DNA of 35,864 nucleotides from Bacteroidetes bacterium RIFCSPLOWO2_12_FULL_37_12 (GTDB lineage Bacteria; Bacteroidota; Bacteroidia; 2-12-FULL-37-12): NCBI GenBank assembly GCA_001769655.1, contig MEPC01000029.1, positions 86,210 to 122,073 of the forward strand, read 5' to 3'. Shown piece by piece: positions 7,863 to 14,860 of this stretch (position 1 is its first letter; each line of letters starts with the position of its first letter). The notes under the pieces were generated by a model. It saw only the letters and a program-made list of their open reading frames with translations, ran no database searches and was not told where the DNA came from. The position numbers and the translations under genes were made by a program.

Positions 7863-8384
7863 ATGAACACTTCCACGCTTAATATCAAAAAGTGGATTGA
7901 CGAAAACCGTCATCTGCTTAAACCGCCTGTGGGCAACCAACAGGTGTACAAAGGAACCGACGATTTTATCATCATGGTAGTCGGCGGTCCAAATTCCCGA
8001 AAGGATTACCACCTCAACCAAGGCGAAGAATTTTTTTACCAGCTCGAAGGAGACATGGTACTAAAGATTATTGACAACGGAAAACCAGTGGATATCCCCA
8101 TAAAGGAAGGAGAAATATTTTTATTGCCCCCACGTATTCCTCATTCCCCTCAGCGAAAAGCAAATACGGTTGGGCTTGTGATTGAACGAAACCGGAAAGA
8201 AAATGAAGATGACGGAGTGCTTTGGTTCTGTGAAAAATGCAGTAATCAACTTCATAGCGAGTATTTCCATCTTACAAATATTGTGACGCAACTTCCCCCG
8301 GTATTTGACAAGTATTATTCCTCAGCAGATTTGCGTCATTGCAAGCAGTGCGGAGCCGTTATGGAACCACCCGTCAAGGCATAA
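7863..8384 (+). CDS. nbaC: 3-hydroxyanthranilate 3,4-dioxygenase
   Basis: It opens the ring of 3-hydroxyanthranilate to 2-amino-3-carboxymuconate semialdehyde. The 173-residue cupin matches the short bacterial enzyme. The predicted iron ligands His50, Glu56 (YHLNQGEEFFYQ) and His94 (RIPHSPQR) fall where the family has them. A second, rubredoxin-like metal site is formed by CEKC (Cys123, Cys126) and CKQC (Cys160, Cys163), present in bacterial but not animal enzymes. The product is the substrate of ACMSD, encoded 13 bases downstream. Confidence 0.95.
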   Translation: MNTSTLNIKKWIDENRHLLKPPVGNQQVYKGTDDFIIMVVGGPNSRKDYHLNQGEEFFYQLEGDMVLKIIDNGKPVDIPIKEGEIFLLPPRIPHSPQRKANTVGLVIERNRKENEDDGVLWFCEKCSNQLHSEYFHLTNIVTQLPPVFDKYYSSADLRHCKQCGAVMEPPVKA

Positions 8385-8397
8385 TTATTTCCAACCC

Positions 8398-9399
8398 ATG
8401 CTCCCCAAAATTGACATCCACACGCACATCATTCCCAAAAACTATCCTGATTTTAACAAGAAGTTTAACTATAATGGTTTTGTGTCATTAGAGCATCATC
8501 ATCACTGTGGCGCAAAAATGATTCAGAATGGAAAAACATTTCGGGAATTAAATCATAATTGCTGGGATGCAAACATAAGAATGAATGAATGTAAGGAGCA
8601 AGGGGTAAAAATACAGGTTCTTTCCACCATTCCTGTTTTGTTTAATTATTGGGCAAAACCTAAGGATGCTCTTGAAAGTTCAAAGTTTCTAAACGAACAT
8701 ATAGCTGAAGAAGTGCAAAAAAATCCTATGCATTTCAAAGGGTTGGGAACAGTGCCACTCCAGGATCCCGAGTTAGCTATTTTTGAATTAGAGCGTTGTG
8801 TCAAACAACTTGGATTATCGGGAGTTGAAATCGGTAGCCATGTAAACGATTGGAATCTGAATCAAAAAGAATTATTTCCATTTTTTTCAGCCGCCTGTAA
8901 ATTGAATGCTTCCGTATTTGTACACCCCTGGGAAATGATGGGCAAAGAAAAAATGCCAGATTATTGGCTACCATGGCTTGTGGGTATGCCTGCAGAAACA
9001 TCCCTCGCAATTTGCAGTTTGATATTCGGAGGCGTATTTGAAAAATTACCTGAACTCCGGGTTTGTTTTGCACATGGCGGAGGAGCATTTCCTTTTACTT
9101 TTGGTAGAATAAAACATGGATTCAACGTAAGACCGGATTTGTGTGCCACCGATAATAAAGATAACCCGGAAAAATATATAGGAAAATTCTGGGTTGATTC
9201 ATTGGTACATGATTCAAAGGCGCTTGAATATCTTGTGAATTTCTTTGGGGAGGATAAAATTTCCATGGGTTCAGATTATCCTTTTCCTTTGGGAGAGGAA
9301 GTACCTGGAAAATTAATTGAAAGTATGATGGGATTGTCAGCGTTGCAGAAGAAAAAACTGCTTTATGATAATGCGATGAGTTGGTTGGGGGAATTATGA
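8398..9399 (+). CDS. 2-amino-3-carboxymuconate-6-semialdehyde decarboxylase (ACMSD)
   Basis: An amidohydrolase-fold zinc enzyme that decarboxylates the product of the preceding dioxygenase, steering carbon away from quinolinate and NAD. The ATG at 8398 starts MLPKIDIHTHIIPKN with zinc ligands His8 and His10. Later ligands and catalytic residues are visible in FVHPWEMMG, CFAHGGGAFPFT and MGSDYPFPLGE. The 333-residue length fits. A longer open frame overlapping the previous gene (from 8305) adds no family sequence and is rejected. It is co-transcribed with the dioxygenase. A toxin-antitoxin pair follows. Confidence 0.94.
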   Translation: MLPKIDIHTHIIPKNYPDFNKKFNYNGFVSLEHHHHCGAKMIQNGKTFRELNHNCWDANIRMNECKEQGVKIQVLSTIPVLFNYWAKPKDALESSKFLNEHIAEEVQKNPMHFKGLGTVPLQDPELAIFELERCVKQLGLSGVEIGSHVNDWNLNQKELFPFFSAACKLNASVFVHPWEMMGKEKMPDYWLPWLVGMPAETSLAICSLIFGGVFEKLPELRVCFAHGGGAFPFTFGRIKHGFNVRPDLCATDNKDNPEKYIGKFWVDSLVHDSKALEYLVNFFGEDKISMGSDYPFPLGEEVPGKLIESMMGLSALQKKKLLYDNAMSWLGEL

Positions 9400-9429
9400 A
9401 GAACTTCGTATTATTTAGAAAAAAAATAG

Positions 9430-9437
9430 TAAATTTG
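9430..9437 (+). promoter_or_regulatory. Bacteroidota -7 element (TAAATTTG) of the VapBC-type pair
   Basis: TAAATTTG lies 17 bases before the antitoxin ATG. A partial -33 (TTCG, 9405-9408) is about 21 bases upstream. Confidence 0.5.
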
Positions 9438-9453
9438 TAAAAAAAAGGGTAAG

Positions 9454-9699
9454 ATGGAATTAATGATAAATATTGAAGTTAATCAATTAATTGGGATAAT
9501 CAGGAAAATGCCGTTTGAGCATAAACTCAAAATCAAAAAGGAACTTGAAAAACAACGTTATACCCACTCCCATAATAAAAACGATGATACATTAACAAAA
9601 TTATTATTATCAGGTCCTGTAATGAACCATGAGGAGAAAATGAATTTTAAAATTCTACAAAAATATTTTGATGTATGGACAAAGAACGCATTTGCATAG
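9454..9699 (+). CDS. Probable VapB-like antitoxin
   Basis: An 81-residue protein encoded directly before a PIN-domain toxin and overlapping it by 25 bases, which is the main evidence for its role. The sequence has a short strand (ELMINIEVNQLIGIIRKMP), a charged helix (EHKLKIKKELEKQR) and a C-terminal helix (MNHEEKMNFKILQKYFDVW) that could clamp the toxin. The overall pattern resembles Bacteroidota antitoxins of PIN toxins. An alternative start is the ATG three codons downstream (9463). No DNA-binding motif can be named with certainty. Confidence 0.72.
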   Translation: MELMINIEVNQLIGIIRKMPFEHKLKIKKELEKQRYTHSHNKNDDTLTKLLLSGPVMNHEEKMNFKILQKYFDVWTKNAFA

Positions 9700-10064
9700 A
9701 TACTTCAATTTTGATTGACTACTACAGAAAAAAAGATAAATCAAAAACATTATTTGTTAATCTATCCATTAAATATTTATTATCAATTTCAGTTATTACC
9801 AAACTTGAGTTATTAGTTGGAGTAGCAAAAAATCAGAAAGATTTTTGGAATAATATCTTTCAAAAAATTGATATAATTCCATTGAATGAAACAGAAGTTG
9901 AAATTGCTTCTGAGATAATTCGTTATTTGACAAAGCAAAATAAAATTATAGGGTTAAAAGATATTTTAATAGGTTCCACTGCTCTAGCAAAGGGACTTAA
10001 ATTATCCACACTAAATAAAAAAGATTTTGAAAGGATTGAAGGGCTTGAATTGATTATCGCATAA
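9675..10064 (+). CDS. VapC-like PIN-domain toxin (ribonuclease)
   Basis: A 129-residue PIN-domain protein. The acidic active-site residues are visible: Asp in ICIDTSILIDYY (residue 9), Glu in SVITKLELLVG, Asp in IIGLKDILIGSTALA, and a last Asp in LSTLNKKDFERIEGLEL. VapC toxins cut tRNA or rRNA at a single site; the target here is unknown. The pair sits inside the 3-hydroxyanthranilate degradation cluster, with the KynB-like gene starting 10 bases after this stop. Confidence 0.88.
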   Translation: MDKERICIDTSILIDYYRKKDKSKTLFVNLSIKYLLSISVITKLELLVGVAKNQKDFWNNIFQKIDIIPLNETEVEIASEIIRYLTKQNKIIGLKDILIGSTALAKGLKLSTLNKKDFERIEGLELIIA

Positions 10065-10073
10065 CAGCAATAT

Positions 10074-10895
10074 ATGAAAATTTCATGTGTAATTAAGAAT
10101 CAAAATTATTCTTCCGATTTTGGAAAACCGTTAGACATTTCAATTCCTTTAAAGTTTAATAAAAAACAGCTCTCTGTTTTCGGTGCACCTGATGCTAATG
10201 CAAAACCCTATCAATCCGGAGGATTTATTGGAGATACCCGCATGGGTGGAAGTGTAAACTGTGAGGAAATTCAACTTATCCCTCACTGTAATGGCACCCA
10301 TACTGAATGTGTGGGACACATTTCTTTGCAGAGGATTTCGGTAAATGCTACGTTAAAAAAATTTCTAATACCTTCTTTATTAATCAGCATCAAACCCGTT
10401 AAAGCCAATAAGACAAATGATACCTACACCCCTCTGAAAAATAATGAAGATCTTCTGATAACAGAAAAAGAACTGCTTACCGCATTAAAAAAATTTTCAG
10501 ATAATTTCTTATACGAAGCATTAATTATAAGAACACTTCCCAATGATTCAACTAAAATTACAAAAAATTATCAGAAAATCAGTCCGCCTTTTTTTTCTAC
10601 CGAAGCCATGCAAAAAATTTCAGCAACAGGCACCCATCATTTATTAGTTGATTTTCCAACGGTTGATCGGCTTAATGACAATGGATTATTGAGTAATCAC
10701 AGGATTTTCTGGAATGTAAAAGAGGGGAGTAGTGATATCAGCACAAAGAAAAGGTCTTTAAAAACCATTACGGAAATGATTTTTGCAAAACCATCCATCA
10801 GAGATGGGTATTACTTGTTAAATCTGATGATGCCGTCATTTGATAGTGATGCGGCACCAAGTAAACCGGTGCTTTATAAGATTAATAAATTCTAA
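10074..10895 (+). CDS. Cyclase family protein, KynB (arylformamidase)-like
   Basis: A 273-residue protein of the cyclase/kynurenine formamidase family. The metal motif HCNGTHTECVGH (residues 71-82) corresponds to the family pattern H-x(n)-GTH-x-D-x-P-x-H, but with Glu in place of Asp and no Pro. The C-terminal LLVDFPTVDRLNDNG and a conserved late His (SNHRIFWN) also fit. In KynB the enzyme hydrolyses N-formylkynurenine, an early step of the pathway whose later steps are encoded just upstream. That function is inferred from family and context, and the variant metal motif is a reason for caution. It probably shares the transcript of the VapBC-type pair. Confidence 0.75.
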   Translation: MKISCVIKNQNYSSDFGKPLDISIPLKFNKKQLSVFGAPDANAKPYQSGGFIGDTRMGGSVNCEEIQLIPHCNGTHTECVGHISLQRISVNATLKKFLIPSLLISIKPVKANKTNDTYTPLKNNEDLLITEKELLTALKKFSDNFLYEALIIRTLPNDSTKITKNYQKISPPFFSTEAMQKISATGTHHLLVDFPTVDRLNDNGLLSNHRIFWNVKEGSSDISTKKRSLKTITEMIFAKPSIRDGYYLLNLMMPSFDSDAAPSKPVLYKINKF

Positions 10896-11842
10896 TTCCT
10901 CCCTTCCCACATCTGTTTTGCCTGATTAAACATACCGTTTCGAATTAAAAACAAGGCATACGCTTTTTTGTAATCATCGCTGGATTGTTCGAGACGGATC
11001 GCCTCTTTGTATGACTCCATCGCACGATTCATAATTTTATGTTGTTCAAAGAAAGAAGCAAAAATCAGATTACTGATTGCTGTTTTATTTTCACCAAGTT
11101 CTCTGGCGAGTATGCTTAGTGAGTCAATAAGAGTTGATTGCGTTTTGGCAGATAAAATATTTATGGTATATTCTGAGGAAATTTGATTAGGATTATTTTT
11201 TGATGATACACTCCAGTAATAGTAGTCCTCCGGCTCAAGATTCAGATTTTTCAAATTTAGCGTAAATAGTGTATCTATTATTTCGCGGGTTAATACCACT
11301 TTTGCAAATTTATCTGACAACGTAAAAACATATCCTTTTGCGTTTGCAATTTTTTGCCAATTAAATGATACAATGGTATCAATCAGGTTTGTATTTCTTG
11401 GCATATTTACCTGAATTGTGAAATCAGATGCTCCACGCTCAACAGCGCCGGTGATTGCCATTTGTCTGGTAATGGAACCTGATAAGTTATTATTATCAGT
11501 TTTACTGATTTCTTTAAGAACATAATTTGCAAAACGATTACTTATTCCGGTATTAGTTGAAGAAATATTTTTTGATAATTCACTTACTGAATAATCCCCC
11601 TCTTTTCTCAATTCGATAGCTTTACCTGTAGAATGGAGCATGCTGAGATATCCTGTTCCTGTAATCCTGATTCTGTCGCCATCATTAAGTTTGCTTCCAG
11701 CGGAAACAGAAGCCCAAGGTTGATTGGGGTTTGTAAGAACTGAAATATTTCCTGAAGAAGCTATTACTTTGAATACTTCTTTTTGTGCGTTGGCTTTTAT
11801 AGTAAAAACCAAACTAACAATAACGATTACAAGGTTCTTCAT
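10892..11842 (-). CDS. Secreted FecR-like domain protein with C-terminal helical repeats
   Basis: A 316-residue protein with a clear signal peptide (MKNLVIVIVSLVFTIKANA-Q). Residues about 20-95 resemble the FecR periplasmic domain: VIASSGNISVL, ASVSAGSKLNDGDRIRITGTGYLSMLHSTGKAIEL. The middle (about 150-230) contains SFNWQKIANAKGYVFTLSD and YYYWSVSSKNN, typical of a fibronectin-like domain that lines up with surface or envelope proteins. The C-terminus (about 240-316) looks like one or two TPR helices (NRAMESYKEAIRLEQSSDDYKKAYALFLIRNGMFNQAKQMW). The role is unknown, probably periplasmic or envelope-associated. Its stop codon overlaps that of the convergent cyclase gene. Confidence 0.75.
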   Translation of the reverse strand: MKNLVIVIVSLVFTIKANAQKEVFKVIASSGNISVLTNPNQPWASVSAGSKLNDGDRIRITGTGYLSMLHSTGKAIELRKEGDYSVSELSKNISSTNTGISNRFANYVLKEISKTDNNNLSGSITRQMAITGAVERGASDFTIQVNMPRNTNLIDTIVSFNWQKIANAKGYVFTLSDKFAKVVLTREIIDTLFTLNLKNLNLEPEDYYYWSVSSKNNPNQISSEYTINILSAKTQSTLIDSLSILARELGENKTAISNLIFASFFEQHKIMNRAMESYKEAIRLEQSSDDYKKAYALFLIRNGMFNQAKQMWEGRN

Positions 11843-11865
11843 GATTAGTAGTTAAAATTGTTATG

Positions 11866-11873
11866 CAAACTTA
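11866..11873 (-). promoter_or_regulatory. Bacteroidota -7 element (TAAGTTTG) of the FecR-like gene
   Basis: TAAGTTTG on the minus strand ends 23 bases before the ATG at 11842. Confidence 0.5.
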
Positions 11874-11911
11874 CATGAAAATTTTGATTTCACATAAACA
11901 GGATAAAAAAA

Positions 11912-12005
11912 TCCACCCCCTTCTCCCGCTAGCGGTGGACAAAATAAAATTCAACCAATTTTTTACTCCTCTCCATTTTTTCGGAGAGGGGCTGTGGTGA
12001 GGTTG
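11912..12005. repeat. Two REP-like hairpins in opposite orientation
   Basis: One unit (minus orientation, 11912-11939) has the palindrome CCGCTAGCGG (11926-11935) followed on the minus strand by a GGGGGTGGAT tail. The other (plus orientation) has CCTCTCC (11968-11974) pairing with GGAGAGG (11983-11989), then a GTGGTGAGGTTGATT tail. Both share a hairpin-plus-G-rich-tail design with the copies at 17449 and 22986. Confidence 0.75.
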
Positions 12006-12018
12006 ATTTCAAAACACA

Positions 12019-13644
12019 TCACTCAAATCTTCTATCAACCGGTACTTTGATAAATTTATTTTTCTCTGAAAAAACCTGACCGGGAAGGTTAAGAAAGTAA
12101 ACTTCATTCGTTTTAATTTTATCTATGTTGATAATCGCAATTTGGGTTGATGGGTCTGGTCTAAGCCGGACAATTTGTTTTATATTTCCTTCCACATCAA
12201 TGATTTCTATCATTTCCACTCCTTCCAATGAATCCAGCTTCACGTTTATAAATTGCGTACCATTTTCTTTTCGCGTTAACGAAAAATCTATTTTTGGACA
12301 TTTAATGTCACTGCAGACGATTGGCAAAGACCGCCGGTTGATACCGGTAAAATCAAACTGAACCAATGAATAATAACCCTTCTCTAAAGGAGTTTCGTCG
12401 TAAAACGAATACAAATAGTGGCTACCTTCCTTTTTGGAAGGAACGAAGCCCAGATCCTCGTAGTTAATTCTATCTTGGGAGCGTTGCACAGAAAAACCTA
12501 TTGCATTAGAATCGTCAGATACTTTCCATTTTATGGCGGCTCTCCCTTGTTCGAGAATGGCGTTAAAAGCGACTAATTTCAAAACAGTATCAGGTAATTC
12601 CTCCTCAGGATTTTGAATTTTTTCTGATTCATTTAACTCGGATAAGTCCGTTTTTCTTAAGTAATGAATGCCATCGGTCATCAGATAACTGAAAAAATCA
12701 TCAAAGCCCTTAAAATAGTTTTTAGCTCGAAAAGCCGGTTTTAAAAAGGTAGAAATCAGTCGGGAAGCAGTGCTATCATGAAATATTTCCTGCCGGGAAG
12801 AATCAACCCGGAGAATTAACTTTTTTTCTTTTATAATTATAATAAGCATAAATCCAAATTCTAATTTTGGCTGAACAGATTTCCACTGATTAAACCATTT
12901 AGGAATTTCCATGCGTAAATAAGAAGTATCAGCAGAAAAATAGGTCATGGTATAGATAGGAATGGAATCCTTTTCGAAGAATGATTCCAATTTATTTTCC
13001 ATTTCGTTCAATTGTTCAGCCGTTAATAATCCTGCATAATCATAAAAATGTAATGTAGGAGCCGGAGGTATTACCGGTTTAACCGGTTTCGAAATAATTT
13101 CTGATTTTGTTTTTTCCTTTGCTGGAACGGGTTGTTTGGGGGTCATAACAATTTCAGATTTTTTCCCATGTAGTTTTTTTGAAATCTCCAATAATTGCTT
13201 AGAAATTTCATCAAACCCTTTAAAATAATTTTTAATCCGGAATGGTGGGCGAAGATAGGTATCTATCAAACGGGTGGTAAGAGTATCGGGGAAATATTTG
13301 CTATTGGCAGGACTGACCTGAATATAAATTTTTTTATCTTTTATAGCCACAAATAATAAGGCGCCATTTACAAGATCTGAGTTGCCTTTTTTCCATGTTT
13401 TATAAACTTCAATGGCAAATTCGTCTATGGAATATTGTTCCATGGAATGAAGAATATAAATATATAGTGGAATCCGGTGTTGGTTATAAAACGTGATTAA
13501 CTTTTCGTTTAATTTAGCTGTTTCATCGGTTGACAACAAAGCCGCCATGTCATTTACCATTCCGCGTGGTTTTTCCGGAATGGTCTGCGCATTCAAACCG
13601 TGAATGAATATGAAAAAAAATAAAAATATAAGGTGTTTGTTCAT
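12019..13644 (-). CDS. Secreted protein with two TPM domains and a T9SS-like C-terminus
   Basis: A 541-residue protein with a signal peptide (HLIFLFFFIFIHGLNA-Q). Two TPM (TLP18.3) domains follow: about 25-160 (GMVNDMAALLSTDETAKLNEKL) and about 200-335 (HFYDYAGLLTAEQLNEMENKLESFF), with matching endings (PPFRIKNYFKGFDE and PAFRAKNYFKGFDD). They are joined by a Pro/Lys-rich linker. Next is a fibronectin-like segment (AAIKWKVSDDSNAIGFSVQRSQD ... YYSLVQFDFTGI) of the sort that precedes T9SS sorting domains, and a C-terminal part ending in EVYFLNLPGQVFSEKNKFIKV. TPM proteins are linked to phosphatase activity or photosystem repair; the function here is unknown. No membrane anchor follows the TPM domains. 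Confidence 0.8.
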   Translation of the reverse strand: MNKHLIFLFFFIFIHGLNAQTIPEKPRGMVNDMAALLSTDETAKLNEKLITFYNQHRIPLYIYILHSMEQYSIDEFAIEVYKTWKKGNSDLVNGALLFVAIKDKKIYIQVSPANSKYFPDTLTTRLIDTYLRPPFRIKNYFKGFDEISKQLLEISKKLHGKKSEIVMTPKQPVPAKEKTKSEIISKPVKPVIPPAPTLHFYDYAGLLTAEQLNEMENKLESFFEKDSIPIYTMTYFSADTSYLRMEIPKWFNQWKSVQPKLEFGFMLIIIIKEKKLILRVDSSRQEIFHDSTASRLISTFLKPAFRAKNYFKGFDDFFSYLMTDGIHYLRKTDLSELNESEKIQNPEEELPDTVLKLVAFNAILEQGRAAIKWKVSDDSNAIGFSVQRSQDRINYEDLGFVPSKKEGSHYLYSFYDETPLEKGYYSLVQFDFTGINRRSLPIVCSDIKCPKIDFSLTRKENGTQFINVKLDSLEGVEMIEIIDVEGNIKQIVRLRPDPSTQIAIINIDKIKTNEVYFLNLPGQVFSEKNKFIKVPVDRRFE

Positions 13645-13700
13645 ATCTCGCGTTCAATACTCACCACTAAGGTAGTATAAATTTTTGATATTTATGATTC

Positions 13701-14855
13701 TTATCCGCTTACTCCATTGAAATACAGGCGATTGTAATTTGCATGGTATATTTCTTCAATTTTTTTCCCTAAAATAATTTTAAGTGTGTCAATATTTTCT
13801 TTTTGGGTAGCTGATATATAAATACTTTCAGATGTGTTTTGAATTTCTGAAGTGAGTTTCTCTTCACCGACGATTCGTTCGCGCCATTTATCCAACTTAT
13901 TGTAAACCGTAAGGACATTTTTTTCACCGCATCCCATTTCAATGAGTGTTTGTTTGACTACTGTCATTTGTTCCTCTGCGGAAGGATGTGAGAAATCAAC
14001 TACATGCAAGAGAAGGTCGGAATCCCTGATTTCATCAAGGGTTGATTTAAAACTCTCAATTAAATGATGCGGTAATTTCCGGATGAACCCAACAGTGTCG
14101 GAAATGAGAAATGGAATATTATTGATTACCACTTTACGAACTGTAGGATCCAGCGTAGCAAATAATTTATCTTCCGCAAGTATATTCGTTTTGGCAAGCA
14201 GATTCATAAGGGTTGATTTTCCAACATTGGTATAGCCGACCAGGGATACACGAACTAAACTCTTTCTGCTTTTGCGTTGGGTGATACTTTGTTTGTCAAT
14301 TTTGCTTAGTTTTTCTTTCAATAATGAAATTTTATTTCTGATTACACGGCGATCCGTTTCAATTTCTGTTTCCCCGGGTCCTCCTCTTACCCCAATGCCC
14401 CCTTTTTGTTTGGAAAGGTGAGTCCACATTCCGGTTAATCTCGGCATGAGATATTGATAGTTGGCTAATTGCACCTGAAGAGTGGCTCTTGCGGTTTTTG
14501 CACGTTGAGCGAAAATTTCTATGATAAGCTGACTGCGGTCAATGATTTTGCATTTTAACTCGCGCTCAATATTACGGACTTGCGATGGAGACAAGTCATC
14601 ATCAAAAATTACTTGTCCGGTTTTTTGCTGAATGACAAATTCTTTTATTTCCTGTAGTTTTCCTTTTCCTACAAAAAATTTCGGGTCCGGATAGGGAAGG
14701 TGCTGAGTGATTCTTTTTTGAGTGGTTATTCCCCTTGTAAATGCAAGGAATTCCAGTTCATCAAGATAGTCACGCACTTTAGTGTCACTCTGCGAGGAGT
14801 TTATCAACCCAACCAAAATGGCAGTTTCGCTGTTGTTAAAATTGTCTGACTTCAT
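13701..14855 (-). CDS. hflX: Ribosome-associated GTPase HflX
   Basis: A 384-residue GTPase that binds the ribosome and can rescue or split stalled ribosomes. The N-terminal HflX domain contains DEFLAFTRG-type sequence (LDELEFLAFTRGITTQKR) and FDDDLSPSQVRNIE. A coiled linker carries the family signature KQKGGIGVRGGPGETEIETDRR. The G domain then shows GYTNVGKST (G1), DTVGFIRKLPHHLIESFKSTL (G3 region) and NKLD (G4). It begins five bases after the stop of the AsmA-like gene, so the two are co-transcribed. Confidence 0.96.
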   Translation of the reverse strand: MKSDNFNNSETAILVGLINSSQSDTKVRDYLDELEFLAFTRGITTQKRITQHLPYPDPKFFVGKGKLQEIKEFVIQQKTGQVIFDDDLSPSQVRNIERELKCKIIDRSQLIIEIFAQRAKTARATLQVQLANYQYLMPRLTGMWTHLSKQKGGIGVRGGPGETEIETDRRVIRNKISLLKEKLSKIDKQSITQRKSRKSLVRVSLVGYTNVGKSTLMNLLAKTNILAEDKLFATLDPTVRKVVINNIPFLISDTVGFIRKLPHHLIESFKSTLDEIRDSDLLLHVVDFSHPSAEEQMTVVKQTLIEMGCGEKNVLTVYNKLDKWRERIVGEEKLTSEIQNTSESIYISATQKENIDTLKIILGKKIEEIYHANYNRLYFNGVSG

Positions 14856-14860
14856 AAAAT

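Noticed and set aside
8305-8397. N-terminal extension of the ACMSD gene
   Set aside because: It overlaps the dioxygenase gene in another frame and adds no family sequence before the MLPKIDIHTH start.
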